NCBI RefSeq assembly: GCF_027580225.2
Contig: NW_027395283.1
Location: 6,576,501-6,640,500 of the forward strand
Direction of reading: 5' to 3'
DNA: 64,000 nt
Origin: Misgurnus anguillicaudatus
Taxonomy: Eukaryota > Chordata > Actinopteri > Cypriniformes > Cobitidae
The notes under the pieces were generated by a model. That model was not told where the DNA came from, searched no databases, and worked only from the letters and a program-made list of their open reading frames with translations. Positions 1 to 11,255 of this stretch are shown here, piece by piece; the stretch's first letter is position 1, and each line of letters starts with the position of its first letter. The position numbers and the translations under genes are program-made.

Positions 1-1117
1 TGATTACACTCCGAGTCACAAGTCAAACGGTCCAAACCCCGTGTCTCTACGATGTTCTGATGCGGAGATATAAGGCTTTGTTTACTCTGTTGCTAGGGTA
101 CTGTATTTGGTTGCTAGGGAAAAAATTGGCATCCCATAATGATTACACTCTAAGTCACGAGTCAAATGGTCCAACCCCCGTGTCTCTACGATGTTCGGAT
201 GCCGAGATATAACTGTTTGAATTTTATGTTGCTAGGGTTCTCAAAAGTGGTTGCTAGGGGCGTGGCTTAATACCTATGTAAGGATCCTGAGAGACTGATT
301 GGATGCCTGAGTAAAATGAGCCCACCCCCATGTCTCTATGACACTGTGGTGCAAAGATATCCATCTGGGCATTTTATAATGGCAGTCTATGGAAGATGTT
401 GCTAGGGTGCCCAAAAGTGGTTGCTAGGGGCGTGGCTTAATAGCTCTGGGATGATCCTGAGAGACTGATTGGATGCCTGAGTGAAATGAGCCCACCCACT
501 TATCTCTACGACACTGTAAAGCAAAGATATCCCATCTGGAACTGTTTTATTCCCTTATATGGGCATGTTTCCTCAATGGGAATTTTCGGGTGCCTCTTAC
601 ACCCCAGGGGTACAACTTAAACCCCAATGTCATGTATGTTCTTACATAGCCTACCACCCTCTTTAAATTTAGTAACCCACATGTTTCTACAAAATCCTCA
701 CTCGTACCTATGACCCGTCAAAATTTTTGCAATGGTAAGTCTATGGGATTTTGCCCCATTGACTTTTCATTGGGCATTTTTGGGCACCTCTTACACCCCA
801 GGGGTACAACTTACACCCCATTGTTATCCATGTTCTTACAGAGCCTACCACCCTCTTCAAATGTTGTAACCCACATGTTTCTACAAAATCCTCGAGCGGA
901 GCTATGACCCGTCAAAGTTGGGCGCAATGTTAAGTCAATGGGATTTTTCGGGTGGTTTTTCGCCCCCCTTTCGGAAATTCTGCACCCGACCGCTTATAAA
1001 AGTCATAGCCACCATCTCTTCAATAAACCGGTCGATTTGAGCCCTCTTTCATGGGACTACGGCAAACCGTGCGGGACGAGTTACGCGCCGAAAAAACGTG
1101 CAGACATAAGAATAATA
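1..1117. repeat. Copy 1 of a 2,308-bp segmental tandem duplication
   Basis: This stretch reappears at 2309-3425 with a constant offset of 2,308 bp. Single-base differences are visible, for example CCGAG versus CTGAG at position 11 and TCTATGG versus TCTATAG near 391/2699. The copy covers the last 139-bp units and one whole F module. Near-identity implies a recent unequal exchange. Confidence 0.9.
206..1117. repeat. F module 1 (diverged satellite unit plus unique tail)
   Basis: The module follows directly from 139-bp units and starts where the unit degrades. It holds two further diverged copies of the unit, recognisable by CCCATGTCTCTATGA, AAAGATATCC and GTTGCTAGGGGCGTGGC. A tail then carries repeated ACACCCCAGGGGTAC motifs, and the module ends at GGACGAGTTACGCGCCGAAA and an (AAT)n tract. 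It has no convincing reading frame. Confidence 0.85.
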
Positions 1118-1131
1118 ATAATAATAACTAG
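1118..1131. other. Empty cassette site: (AAT)n joined to CTAG
   Basis: The (AAT)n tract runs straight into AACTAGATAGG with no hairpin cassette between. The same junction carries cassettes at 3441-3552 and 5701-5922. Confidence 0.75.
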
Positions 1132-2513
1132 ATAGGTACATTTCCTGAAGAAAATGTGAGTGGTGCTTGCCGTGGCAAATTTCTGGGTAACATATATGAT
1201 TATACTCCAAGCCAAAAGTAAAACGATCCAACTCCCGTGCTTCTACGATGTTCTGATGCTGAGATATAAGGCTATGTTTATCTGGTTGCTAGGGTACTGT
1301 ATTTGGTTGCTAGGGAAAAAATTGACATCCACTAGTGATTACCCTCCGAGTCACGAGTCAAACGGTCCAACCCCTGTGTCTGTACAATGTTCTGATGCGG
1401 AGATATAAGGCTTTGTTTACTCTGTTGCTAGGGTACTGTATTTGGTTGCAAGGGAAAAAATTGGCATCCACTAGTGATTACCCGCCGAGTCACAAGTCAA
1501 ACGGTCCAACCCCCGTGTCTCTACGATGTTCTGATGCGGAGATATAAGGCTTTGTTTACTCTGTTGCTAGGGTACTGTATTTGGTTGCTAGGGAAAAAAA
1601 TGGCATCCACTAGTGATTACCCTCTGAGTCACGAGTCAAACGGTCCAACCCCCGTGTCTCTACGATGTTCTGATGCGGAGATATAAGGCTTTGTTTACTC
1701 TGTTGCTAGGGTAATGTATTTGGTTGCTAGGGAAAAAATTGGCATCCCATAATGATTACACTCCGAGTCACAAGTAAAACGGTCCAACCCCCGTGTCTCT
1801 ACGATGTTCTGATGCGGAGATATAAGGCTTTGTTTACTCTGTTGCTAGGGTACTGTATTTGGTTGCTAGGGAAAAAATTGGCATCCACTTGTGATTAACC
1901 TCCGAGTCACGAGTCAAACGGTCCAACCCCCGTGTCTCTACGATGTTCTGATGCGGAGATATAAGGCTTTGTTTACTCTGTTGCTAGGGTACTGTATTTG
2001 GTTGCTAGGGAAAAAATCGGCATCCCATAATGATTACACTCCGAGTCACAAGTCAAACGGTCCAACCCCCGTGTCTCTACGATGTTCTGATGCGGAGATA
2101 TAAGGCTTTGTTTACTCTGTTGCTAGGGTAATGTATTTGGTTGCTAGGGAAAAAATTGGCATCCCATAATGATTACACTCTGAGTCACAAGTCAAACGGT
2201 CCAAACCCCGTGTCTCTACGATGTTCTGATGCGGAGATATAAGGCTTTGTTTACTCTGTTGCTAGGGTACTGTATTTGGTTGCTAGGGAAAAAATTGGCA
2301 TCCCATAATGATTACACTCTGAGTCACAAGTCAAACGGTCCAAACCCCGTGTCTCTACGATGTTCTGATGCGGAGATATAAGGCTTTGTTTACTCTGTTG
2401 CTAGGGTACTGTATTTGGTTGCTAGGGAAAAAATTGGCATCCCATAATGATTACACTCTAAGTCACGAGTCAAATGGTCCAACCCCCGTGTCTCTACGAT
2501 GTTCGGATGCCGA
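1128..2513. repeat. 139-bp tandem satellite, S array A
   Basis: The array begins with the leader CTAGATAGGTACATTTCC and then about nine units with a 139-bp period. Each unit contains GTCTCTACGATGTTCTGATG, GGAGATATAAGGCTTTG and two GTTGCTAGGG motifs about 20 bp apart. Units alternate between two end variants, CATCCACTAGTGATTAC and CATCCCATAATGATTAC, suggesting mixed homogenisation. The 139-bp period is not a multiple of three, so the recurring 70-codon open frames are not a conserved protein. Confidence 0.95.
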
Positions 2514-3425
2514 GATATAACTGTTTGAATTTTATGTTGCTAGGGTTCTCAAAAGTGGTTGCTAGGGGCGTGGCTTAATACCTATGTAAGGATCCTGAGA
2601 GACTGATTGGATGCCTGAGTAAAATGAGCCCACCCCCATGTCTCTATGACACTGTGGTGCAAAGATATCCATCTGGGCATTTTATAATGGCAGTCTATAG
2701 AAGATGTTGCTAGGGTGCCCAAAAGTGGTTGCTAGGGGCGTGGCTTAATAGCTCTGGGATGATCCTGAGAGACTGATTGGATGCCTGAGTGAAATGAGCC
2801 CACCCACTTATCTCTACGACACTGTAAAGCAAAGATATCCCATCTGGAACTGTTTTATTCCCTTATATGGGCATGTTTCCTCAATGGGAATTTTCGGGTG
2901 CCTCTTACACCCCAGGGGTACAACTTAAACCCCAATGTCATGTATGTTCTTACATAGCCTACCACCCTCTTTAAATTTAGTAACCCACATGTTTCTACAA
3001 AATCCTCACTCGTACCTATGACCCGTCAAAATTTTTGCAATGGTAAGTCTATGGGATTTTGCCCCATTGACTTTTCATTGGGCATTTTTGGGCACCTCTT
3101 ACACCCCAGGGGTACAACTTACACCCCATTGTTATCCATGTTCTTACAGAGCCTACCACCCTCTTCAAATGTTGTAACCCACATGTTTCTACAAAATCCT
3201 CGAGCGGAGCTATGACCCGTCAAAGTTGGGCGCAATGTTAAGTCAATGGGATTTTTCGGGTGGTTTTTCGCCCCCCTTTCGGAAATTCTGCACCCGACCG
3301 CTTATAAAAGTCATAGCCACCATCTCTTCAATAAACCGGTCGATTTGAGCCCTCTTTCATGGGACTACGGCAAACCGTGCGGGACGAGTTACGCGCCGAA
3401 AAAACGTGCAGACATAAGAATAATA
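2309..3425. repeat. Copy 2 of the 2,308-bp duplication, containing F module 2 (2514-3425)
   Basis: Near-identical to 1-1117, offset 2,308. The two copies diverge only at the (AAT)n end. Copy 1 continues into CTAGATAGG; copy 2 continues into two Q cassettes and then an R leader. The duplication edge therefore coincides with the cassette site. Confidence 0.9.
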
Positions 3426-3440
3426 ATAATAATAATAATA

Positions 3441-3552
3441 ATATCCCTGAGCAATAGTAATAGTGATGCTTTGCATAAATGCAAGCACCACTAATAATAT
3501 CCCTGAGGAATAGTAATAGTGATGCTTTGCATAAATGCAAGCACCACTAATA
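3441..3552. repeat. Two Q hairpin cassettes in tandem
   Basis: Two 56-bp units start at 3441 and 3497. Each has ATATCCCTGAG, then AATAGTAATA, then an imperfect hairpin pairing GTGATGCTTTGCAT with ATGCAAGCACCAC, then a short AATA spacer. They lie between (AAT)n and CTAGATAG (3554). Confidence 0.85.
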
Positions 3553-3553
3553 A

Positions 3554-3689
3554 CTAGATAGAAAAGTTTGTTGACAAACTTTATGTTGGCTTGACAAAGC
3601 CTGGCCTGAACGTTAAAAACGGTTTGACAGAAGTTTAGTTTAGTAGGCTATCTGGCTGTTAGTATGTTTAAGTATGAAGCTAGCCTGAT
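3554..3689. repeat. R leader
   Basis: CTAGATAGAAAAGTTTGTTGACAAACTTT contains an AAAGTTTGT/ACAAACTTT hairpin, followed by ATGTTGGCTTG, AACGGTTTGACAG and GGCTATCTGGCTGTT. The same leader opens every M array in the window. Confidence 0.85.
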
Positions 3690-4917
3690 TTAACATAAAG
3701 TTAGCATGATTAGCCTGAAGCTAGCATGAAGCTAACATGATTAGCATGAAGCTAACATGATTAGCATGAAGCTAGCATCAAATTAACATGATTAGCCTGA
3801 AGCTAGCATGAAGCTAACATGATTAGCATGAAGCTAGCATGATGTTAACATGAAATAGCATGAAGCTAGCATGATGCTAACATGAAATAGCATGAAGCTA
3901 GCATGAAGCTAACATGATTAGCATGATTAGCATGAAGCTAGCATGATGCTAACATGAATTAGCATGAAGTTAACATGAAGCTAGCATGATGCTAACATGA
4001 ATTAGCATGAAGCTAGCATGATGCTAACATGAATTAGCATGAAGCTAGCATGATGCTAACATGAATTAGCATGAAGCTAGCATGATGCTAACATGAATAA
4101 GCATGAAGCTAGCATGATGCTAAAATGAATTAGCATGAAGTTAGCATGAAGCTAGCATGAAGCTAGCATGATGCTAACATGAATTAGCATGAAGCTAGCA
4201 TGATGCTAACATGAATTAGCATGAAGCTAGCATGATGCTAACATGAATTAGCATGAAGCTAGCATGATGCTAACATGAATTAGCATGTAGCTAGCATGAT
4301 GCTAACATGAATTAGCATGAAGCTAGCATGATGCTAACATGAATTAGCATGAAGCTAGCATGATGCTAACATGAATTAGCATGAAGTTAGCATGAAGCTA
4401 GCATGATGCTAACATGACTTAACATGAAGCTAGCATGATGCTAACATGAATTAGCATGAAGCTAGCATGATGCTAACATGAATTAGCATGAAGCTAGCAT
4501 GATGCTAGCATGATGCTAACATGAATTAGCATGAAGCTAGCATGATGCTAACATGAATTAGCATGAAGCTAGCATGATGCTAACATGAATTAGCATGAAG
4601 CTAGCATGACGCTAACATGAATTAGCATGAAGCTAGCATGATGCTAACATGAATTAGCATGAAGCTAGCATGATGCTAACATGAATTAGCATGAAGCTAG
4701 CATGATGCTAACATGAATTAGCATGAAGCTAGCATGATGCTAACATGAATTAACATGAAGCTAGCATGATGCTAACATGAATTAGCATTAAGCTAACATG
4801 ATGCTAACATGAATACGCATGAAGTTAGCAAGATTTATTATGAAATTAGCATAAAGCTAGCATGAAACTAGCATGAAGCTAGTATGACTTAGCATGAAGC
4901 TAGCATAAGGCTAACAT
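3690..4917. repeat. M minisatellite array 1
   Basis: The array is built from 9-11 bp blocks such as AGCTAGCATGA, TGCTAACATGA and ATTAGCATGA, which combine into a roughly 32-bp unit repeated with few changes. The ends are more degenerate than the middle, as expected from homogenisation by unequal exchange. Confidence 0.95.
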
Positions 4918-5700
4918 GACCAAAAGACCCAACCCCCATGTCTCTATGATGTTCGGATCCAGAGATATAAGGCTTTGTTTATTATGTTGCTAGGGTGCTC
5001 ATATTTGGTTGCTAGGGGCGTGGCTTAATACCTCAATAAGTATCCTTAGAGACTGATTGGATGCCTGAGTAAAATGAGCCCACCCCCATGTCTCTGTGAC
5101 ACTGTGCTGCAAAGATATCCATCTGGGCATTTTATAATGGCAGTCTATGGGAGATGTTGCTAGGGTACCCAAAAATGGTTGCTAGGGGCGTGGCTTAATA
5201 GCTATGGGACGATCCAGAGAGACTGATTGGATGCCTGAGTAAAATGAGCCCACCCCCATGTCTCTATGACACTGTAAAGCGAAGATATTCCATCTGGAAA
5301 GTTTTTATTCCCTTATATGGGCGGGTTTCCTGCCCCGTTATAAGTCAATGGGGAATTTTGGGGGCCTCTTACACCCCAGGGGTGGAACTTACACCCCAAT
5401 GTGAGGTATGTTCTCACAGTGCCTGCCAGCCTCTTCAAATGTGGTAACCCACAAGTTTCTACAAATTTCTCGCTCGCAGCTATGACCTGTCAAAGTTTGT
5501 CATAATGTTAAGTAAATGGGACTTTTCGGAAGTTTTATGTCCCGTTTTAGGAATTCTGTAAGTTGGATCCCGTCAAAAAGATATAGCACACTTCTTTAGA
5601 CCAGTCAGAATGTCCGTGGAAAATTTTGTGGATGTAGCTTGAAAGCTGTCGGACGAGTTACGCGCAGAAATTTTAGTCTCAGAAGAAGAAGAATAATAAT
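4918..5700. repeat. F module 3
   Basis: Opens with GACCAAAAGACCCAACCCCC directly after the M array, carries three diverged satellite-unit copies, and ends at GGACGAGTTACGCGCAGAAA plus (AAT)n. The M-to-F junction sequence is the same at six M arrays. Confidence 0.85.
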
Positions 5701-5922
5701 AATAAGTTTAAATACAATATCAGTATGTTGGCTTTGTCAAGCCAACATAATAATAATAAGTTTAATAGCAATAACAGTATGTTGGCTTTTTCAAAGCCAA
5801 CATAATAATAATATCCCTGAGGAATAGTAATAGTGATGCTTTGCATAAATGCAAGCACCACTAATAATATCCCTGAGGAATAGTAATAGTGATGCCTTGC
5901 ATAAATGCAAGCACCACTAATA
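5701..5922. repeat. Four hairpin cassettes in order P, P, Q, Q
   Basis: Two P cassettes (5701 and 5755) contain TGTTGGCTT/AAGCCAACA or TTGGCTTT/AAAGCCAA stems with 3-4 nt loops, each led by AAGTTTAA. Two Q cassettes follow at 5811 and 5867 (56 bp each). The group lies between (AAT)n and CTAGATAGG (5924). Confidence 0.85.
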
Positions 5923-5923
5923 A

Positions 5924-7588
5924 CTAGATAGGTACATTTCCTGAAGAAAATGTGAGTGGTGCTTGCCGTGGCAATATTCTGGGGACCATATATGATTATA
6001 CTCCAAGCCAAAAGTAAAACGATCCAACTCCCGTCTCTCTACGCTGTTCTGATGCGGAGATATAAGGCTTTGTTTACTCTGTTGCTAGGGTACTGTATTT
6101 GGTTGCTAGGGAAAAAATTGGCATCCCATAATGATTACACTCAGAGTCACGAGTCAAACGGTCCAACCCCCGTGTCTCTACGATTTTCTGATGCGGAGAT
6201 ATAAGGCTTTGTTTACTCTGTTGCTAGGGTACTGTATTTGGTTGCTAGGGAAAAAAATGGGATCCACTAGTGATTACCCGCCAAGTCACAAGTCAAACGG
6301 TCCAAACCCCGTGTCTCTACGATGTTCTGATGCGGAGATATAAGACTTTGTTTACTCTGTTGCTAGGTTACTGTATTTGGTTGCTAGGGAAAAAAATTGA
6401 CATCCATGAGTGATTACACTCCAAGTCACGAGTCAAACGGTCCAACCCCCGTGTCTCTACGATGTTCTGATGCAGAGATATAAGCCTTTGTTTCTTTGGT
6501 TGCTAGGGTACTGTATTTGGTTGCTAGGGAAAAAATTGACATCCACTAGTGGTAACACTCCGAGTCACGAGTAAAACGGTCCAACCCCCGTGTCTCTACG
6601 ATGTTCTGATGCGGAGATATAAGGCTTTGTTTACTCTGTTGCTAGGGTACTGTATTTGGTTGCTAGGGAAAAAATTGGCATCCCATAATGATTACACTCT
6701 GAGTCACGAGTCAAACGGTCCAACCCCCGTGTCTCTACGATGTTCTGATGCTGAGATATAAGGCTTTGTTTACTCTGTTGCTAGGGTACTGTATTTGGTT
6801 GCTAGGGAAAAAATTGGCATCCCATAATGATTACACTCTGAGTCACGAGTCAAACGGTCCAACCCCCGTGTCTCTACGATGTTCTGATGCTGAGATATAA
6901 GGCTTTGTTTACTCTGTTGCTAGGGTACTGTATTTGGTTGCTAGGGAAAAAATTGGCATCCCATAATGATTACACTCTGAGTCACGAGTCAAACGGTCCA
7001 ACCCCCGTGTCTCTACGATGTTCTGATGCGGAGATATAAGGCTTTGTTTACTCTGTTGCTAGGGTACTGTATTTGGTTGCTAGGGAAAAAATTTGCATCC
7101 CATAATGATTACACTCTGAGTCACGAGTCAAACTGTCCAACCCCCGTGTCTCTACGATGTTCTGATGCGGAGATATAAGGCTTTGTTTAGTCTGTTGCTA
7201 GGGTACTGTATTTGGTTGCTAGGGAAAAAAATGGCATCCCATAATGATTACACTCTGAGTCACGAGTCAAACGGTCCAACCCCCGTGTCTCTACGATGTT
7301 CTGATGCGGAGATATAAGGCTTTGTTTACTCTGTTGCTAGGGTACTGTATTTGGTTGCTAGGGAAAAAATTGGCATCCCATAATGATTACACTCTGAGTC
7401 ACGAGTCAAACGGTCCAACCCCCGTGTCTCTACGATGTTCTGATGCTGAGATATAAGGCTTTGTTTACTCTGTTGCTAGGGTACTGTATTTGGTTGCTAG
7501 GGAAAAAATTGGCATCCCATAATGATTACACTCTGAGTCACAAGTCAACCGGTCCAACCCCCGTGTCTCTACGATGTTCTGATGCCGA
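5924..7588. repeat. 139-bp tandem satellite, S array B
   Basis: The same CTAGATAGGTACATTTCC leader as array A opens about eleven 139-bp units. Later units are nearly uniform (CATCCCATAATGATTACACT end variant). The array passes without a break into F module 4. Confidence 0.95.
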
Positions 7589-8323
7589 GATATAACTGTT
7601 TGAATTTTATGTTGCTAGGGTGCTCAAAAGTGGTTGCTAGGGGCGTGGCTTAATACCTATGTAAGGATCCTGAGAGACTGATTGGATGTCTGAGTAAAAT
7701 GAGCCCACCCCCATGTCTCTATGACACTGTGGTGCAAAGATATCCATCTGGGCATTTTATAATGGCAGTCTATGGGAGATGTTGCTAGGGTGCCCAAAAT
7801 TGTTGCTAGGGGCGTGGCTTAATAGATCTGAGATGATCCTGAGAGACTGATTGGATGCCCGAGTAAAATGAGCCCACCCACTTATCTCTACAACACTGTA
7901 AAGCAAAGATATCCCATCTGGAACAATTTTATTCCCTTATATGGGCGTGTTCCCTGCCCCATTAAAAGTCAATGGGAAATTTTGGGTGCCTCCTACACCC
8001 CAGGGGGACAACTTACACCCCAATGTTATGTATATTGTTACAGAGTCTACCACCCTCTTCAAATGTTGTAACCCACGTGTTTCTACAAAATCCTTGAGCG
8101 GAGCTATGACTCGTCAAAGTTCGGCCCAATGTTAAGTCAATGGGATTTTTCGGGTGATTTTTTGCCCCCCTTTCGGAAACCCTGCACCCGATCACTTATA
8201 AAAGATATAGCCACCATCTCCTCAACAAGCCGGTTGATTTGAGCCCTCTTTCATGGGTCTGCGACAAACCGTGCGGGACGAGTTACGCGCCGAAATTTTG
8301 TCCAGAAATAAGAATAAAAATAA
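7589..8323. repeat. F module 4 with empty cassette site
   Basis: Diverged satellite units and the common tail; ends at GGACGAGTTACGCGCCGAAA, then AATAAAAATAACTAG with no cassette. Confidence 0.85.
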
Positions 8324-11255
8324 CTAGATATTAAAGTTTGAAGACAAACTTTATGTTGGCTTGAAAAAGCGTAGCTTGAACGTTTAAAACGGTTTGACAG
8401 AAGTTTAGTTTAGTAGGCTATCTGGCTGTTAGAATGTTTAAGTATGAAGGTAGCATGATTAGCATGAAGTTAGCCTGATGTTAGCATGATTAGCATGAAG
8501 CTAACATGATGTTAGCATGATTATCATGAAGCTAGCATGATTAGCATGAAGCTAGCATGATTAACATGAAGCTAGCATGATGTTAGCATGATTAGCATGA
8601 AGCTAGCATGATGTTAGCATGATTACCATGAAGCTAGCATGATGCTAGCATGATGCTAGCATGAAGCTAGCATGATTAGCATGAAGCTAACATGATGCTA
8701 GCATGATTAGCATGAAGCTAACATGATGCTAGCATGATTAGCATGAAGCTAGCAGGATGCTAGCATGATTAGCATGATGCTAGCATGATGCTAGCATGAT
8801 GCTAGCATGATTAGCATGAAGCTAGCATGATGCTAGCATGATTAGCCTGAAGCTAGCATGGTGCTAGCATGATTAACATGAAGCTAGCATGATGTTAGCA
8901 TGATTAGCATGATGCTAGCATGATGTTAGCATGATTAGCATGAAGCTAGCATGGTGTAAATATGATTATCATGAAGCTAGCATGATGGTAGCATGATTAG
9001 CATGAAGCTAGCATGAAGCTAGCATGATTATCATGAAGCTAGCATGATTAGCATGAAGCTAGCATGATTAACATGAAGCTAGCATGATGTTAGCATGATT
9101 AGCATGAAGCTAGCATGATGTTAGCATGATTACCATGAAGCTAGCATGATTAGCATGAAGCTAACATGATGCTAGCATGATTAGCATGAAGCTAACATGG
9201 TGCTAGCATGATTAGCATGAAGCTAGCAGGATGCTAGCATGATTAGCATGAAGCTAGCATGATGCTAGCATGATTAGCATGAAGCTAGCATGGTGCTAGC
9301 ATGATTAGCATGATGCTAGCATGATGTTAGCATGATTAGCATGAAGCTAGCATGGTGTAAATATGATTATCATGAAGCTAGCATGATTAGCATGAAGCTA
9401 GCATGATTAACATGAAGCTAGCATGATGTTAGCATGATTAGCATGAAGCTAGCATGATGTTAGCATGATTACCATGAAGCTAGCATGATTAGCATGAAGC
9501 TAGCATGATGCTAGCATGATTAGCATGAAGCTAGCATGATGCTAGCATGATTAGCATGAAGCTAGCATGATGCTAGCATGATTAGCATGATGCTAGCATG
9601 ATTAGCATGAAGCTAGCATGATGTTAGCATGATTAGCATGAAGCTAGCATGATGTTAGCATGAAGCTAGCATGATGCTAGCATGATTAGCATAAAGCTAG
9701 CATGATGCTAGCATGATTAGCATGAAGCTAGCATGGTGCTAGCATGATTAGCATGAAGCTAGCATGATGTTAGCATGATTAGCATGATGTTAGCATGATT
9801 AGCATGAAGCTAGCATGGTGTTAATATGATTAGCATGAAGCTAGCATGATGGTAGCATGATTAGCATGAAGCTAGCATGATGCTAGCATGATTAGCATGA
9901 AGCTAGCATGATGTTAGCATGATGCTAGCATGATGCTAGCATGATTAGCATGATGCTAGCATGATGCTAGCATGATTAGCATGAAGCTAGCATGATGTTA
10001 ATATGATTAGCATGAAGCTAGCATGATGTTAGCACGAAACTAGCATGATTCTAGGATGATTAGCATGAAGCTAGCATGATTCTAGCATGATTAGCATGAA
10101 GCTAGCATGATTCTAGCATGATTAGCATGAAGCTAGCATGATGCTAGCATGATTAGCATGAAGCTAGCATGATGCTAGCATGATTAGCATGAAGCTAGCA
10201 TGATGCTAGCATGATTAGCATGAAGTAAACATAAGGTTAGCATGATTAGCATGAAGCTAGCATGATTTAACGTGAAGCTAGCATGATTAGCATGATGCTA
10301 ACATGATTAGCATGACGCTAGCACTATTTGGCGTGCAGCTAACAAGATTTAACATGAAGCTAACATGATTTAGCATGAAGTTAGCAAGATTTTTTATGAA
10401 ATTAGCATAAAGCTAGCATGAAACTAGCATGAAGCTAGTATGACTTAGAATGGAGCTAGCATGAAGCTAACATGACCCAAAGACCCAACCCCCATGTCTC
10501 TATGATGTTCAGACCAAGAGATATAAGGCTTTGTTTATTATGTTGCTAGGGTGCTCATATTTGGTTGCTAGGGGCGTGGCTTAATTCCTCAATAAGAATC
10601 CTATTAAGACTGATTGGATGCCTGAGTAAAATGAGCCCACCCCTATGTCTCTATGACACTCTGGTGTAAAGATATCCATCTGGGCTTTTTATAATGGTAG
10701 TCTATGGGAGATGTTGCTAGGGTACCCAAAATTGTTGCTAGGGGCGTGGCTAAATAGCTTTGGGGCAATCCTAAGAGACTGATTGGATGACTGAGTAAAA
10801 TGAGCCCACCCCCATGTCTCTACGACACTCCAAAGTAAAGATATTCCATCTGGGACGCTTTTATTCCCTTATATGGGCATGTTTCCTGCCCCATTATAAG
10901 TCAATGGGAAATTTTGGGGGTCTCTTACACCCCAGGGGTACAGCTTACACCCCATTGTGATGTATGTTCTTACAGAGCCTGTCAGCCACCTTAAATGTGG
11001 TAAGCCACAAGTTTCTACAAGTTTCTCACTCACAGCTATGACCCGTCAAAGTTTGTCTCAATGTTAAGTCAATGGAAATTTTGGGGTGTTCAAGCCCCCC
11101 GTTTAGGAATTCGGAAGGTCCCATCAGTTAGAAAAGATATAGCACACTAAGTCAGACCAGTCTGAAGGTCTGTGGAAAATTTGGTGCATGTAGCTTGAAA
11201 GCTCTAGGACGAGTTAGTGTCAGAAATTTTGGGGGATAAGAAAGAATAATAATAA
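8324..11255. repeat. Higher-order unit 1: R leader + M array 2 (8445-10474) + F module 5
   Basis: 2,932 bp from CTAG to CTAG. The M array is dominated by TTAGCATGA, AGCTAGCATGA and TGCTAGCATGA blocks. The F module (10475-11255) uses the variant tail GGACGAGTTAGTGTCAGAAA. TAG and TGA triplets fall in every frame, so no open frame of 60 codons exists here on either strand. The downstream cassette site is empty. Confidence 0.92.
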
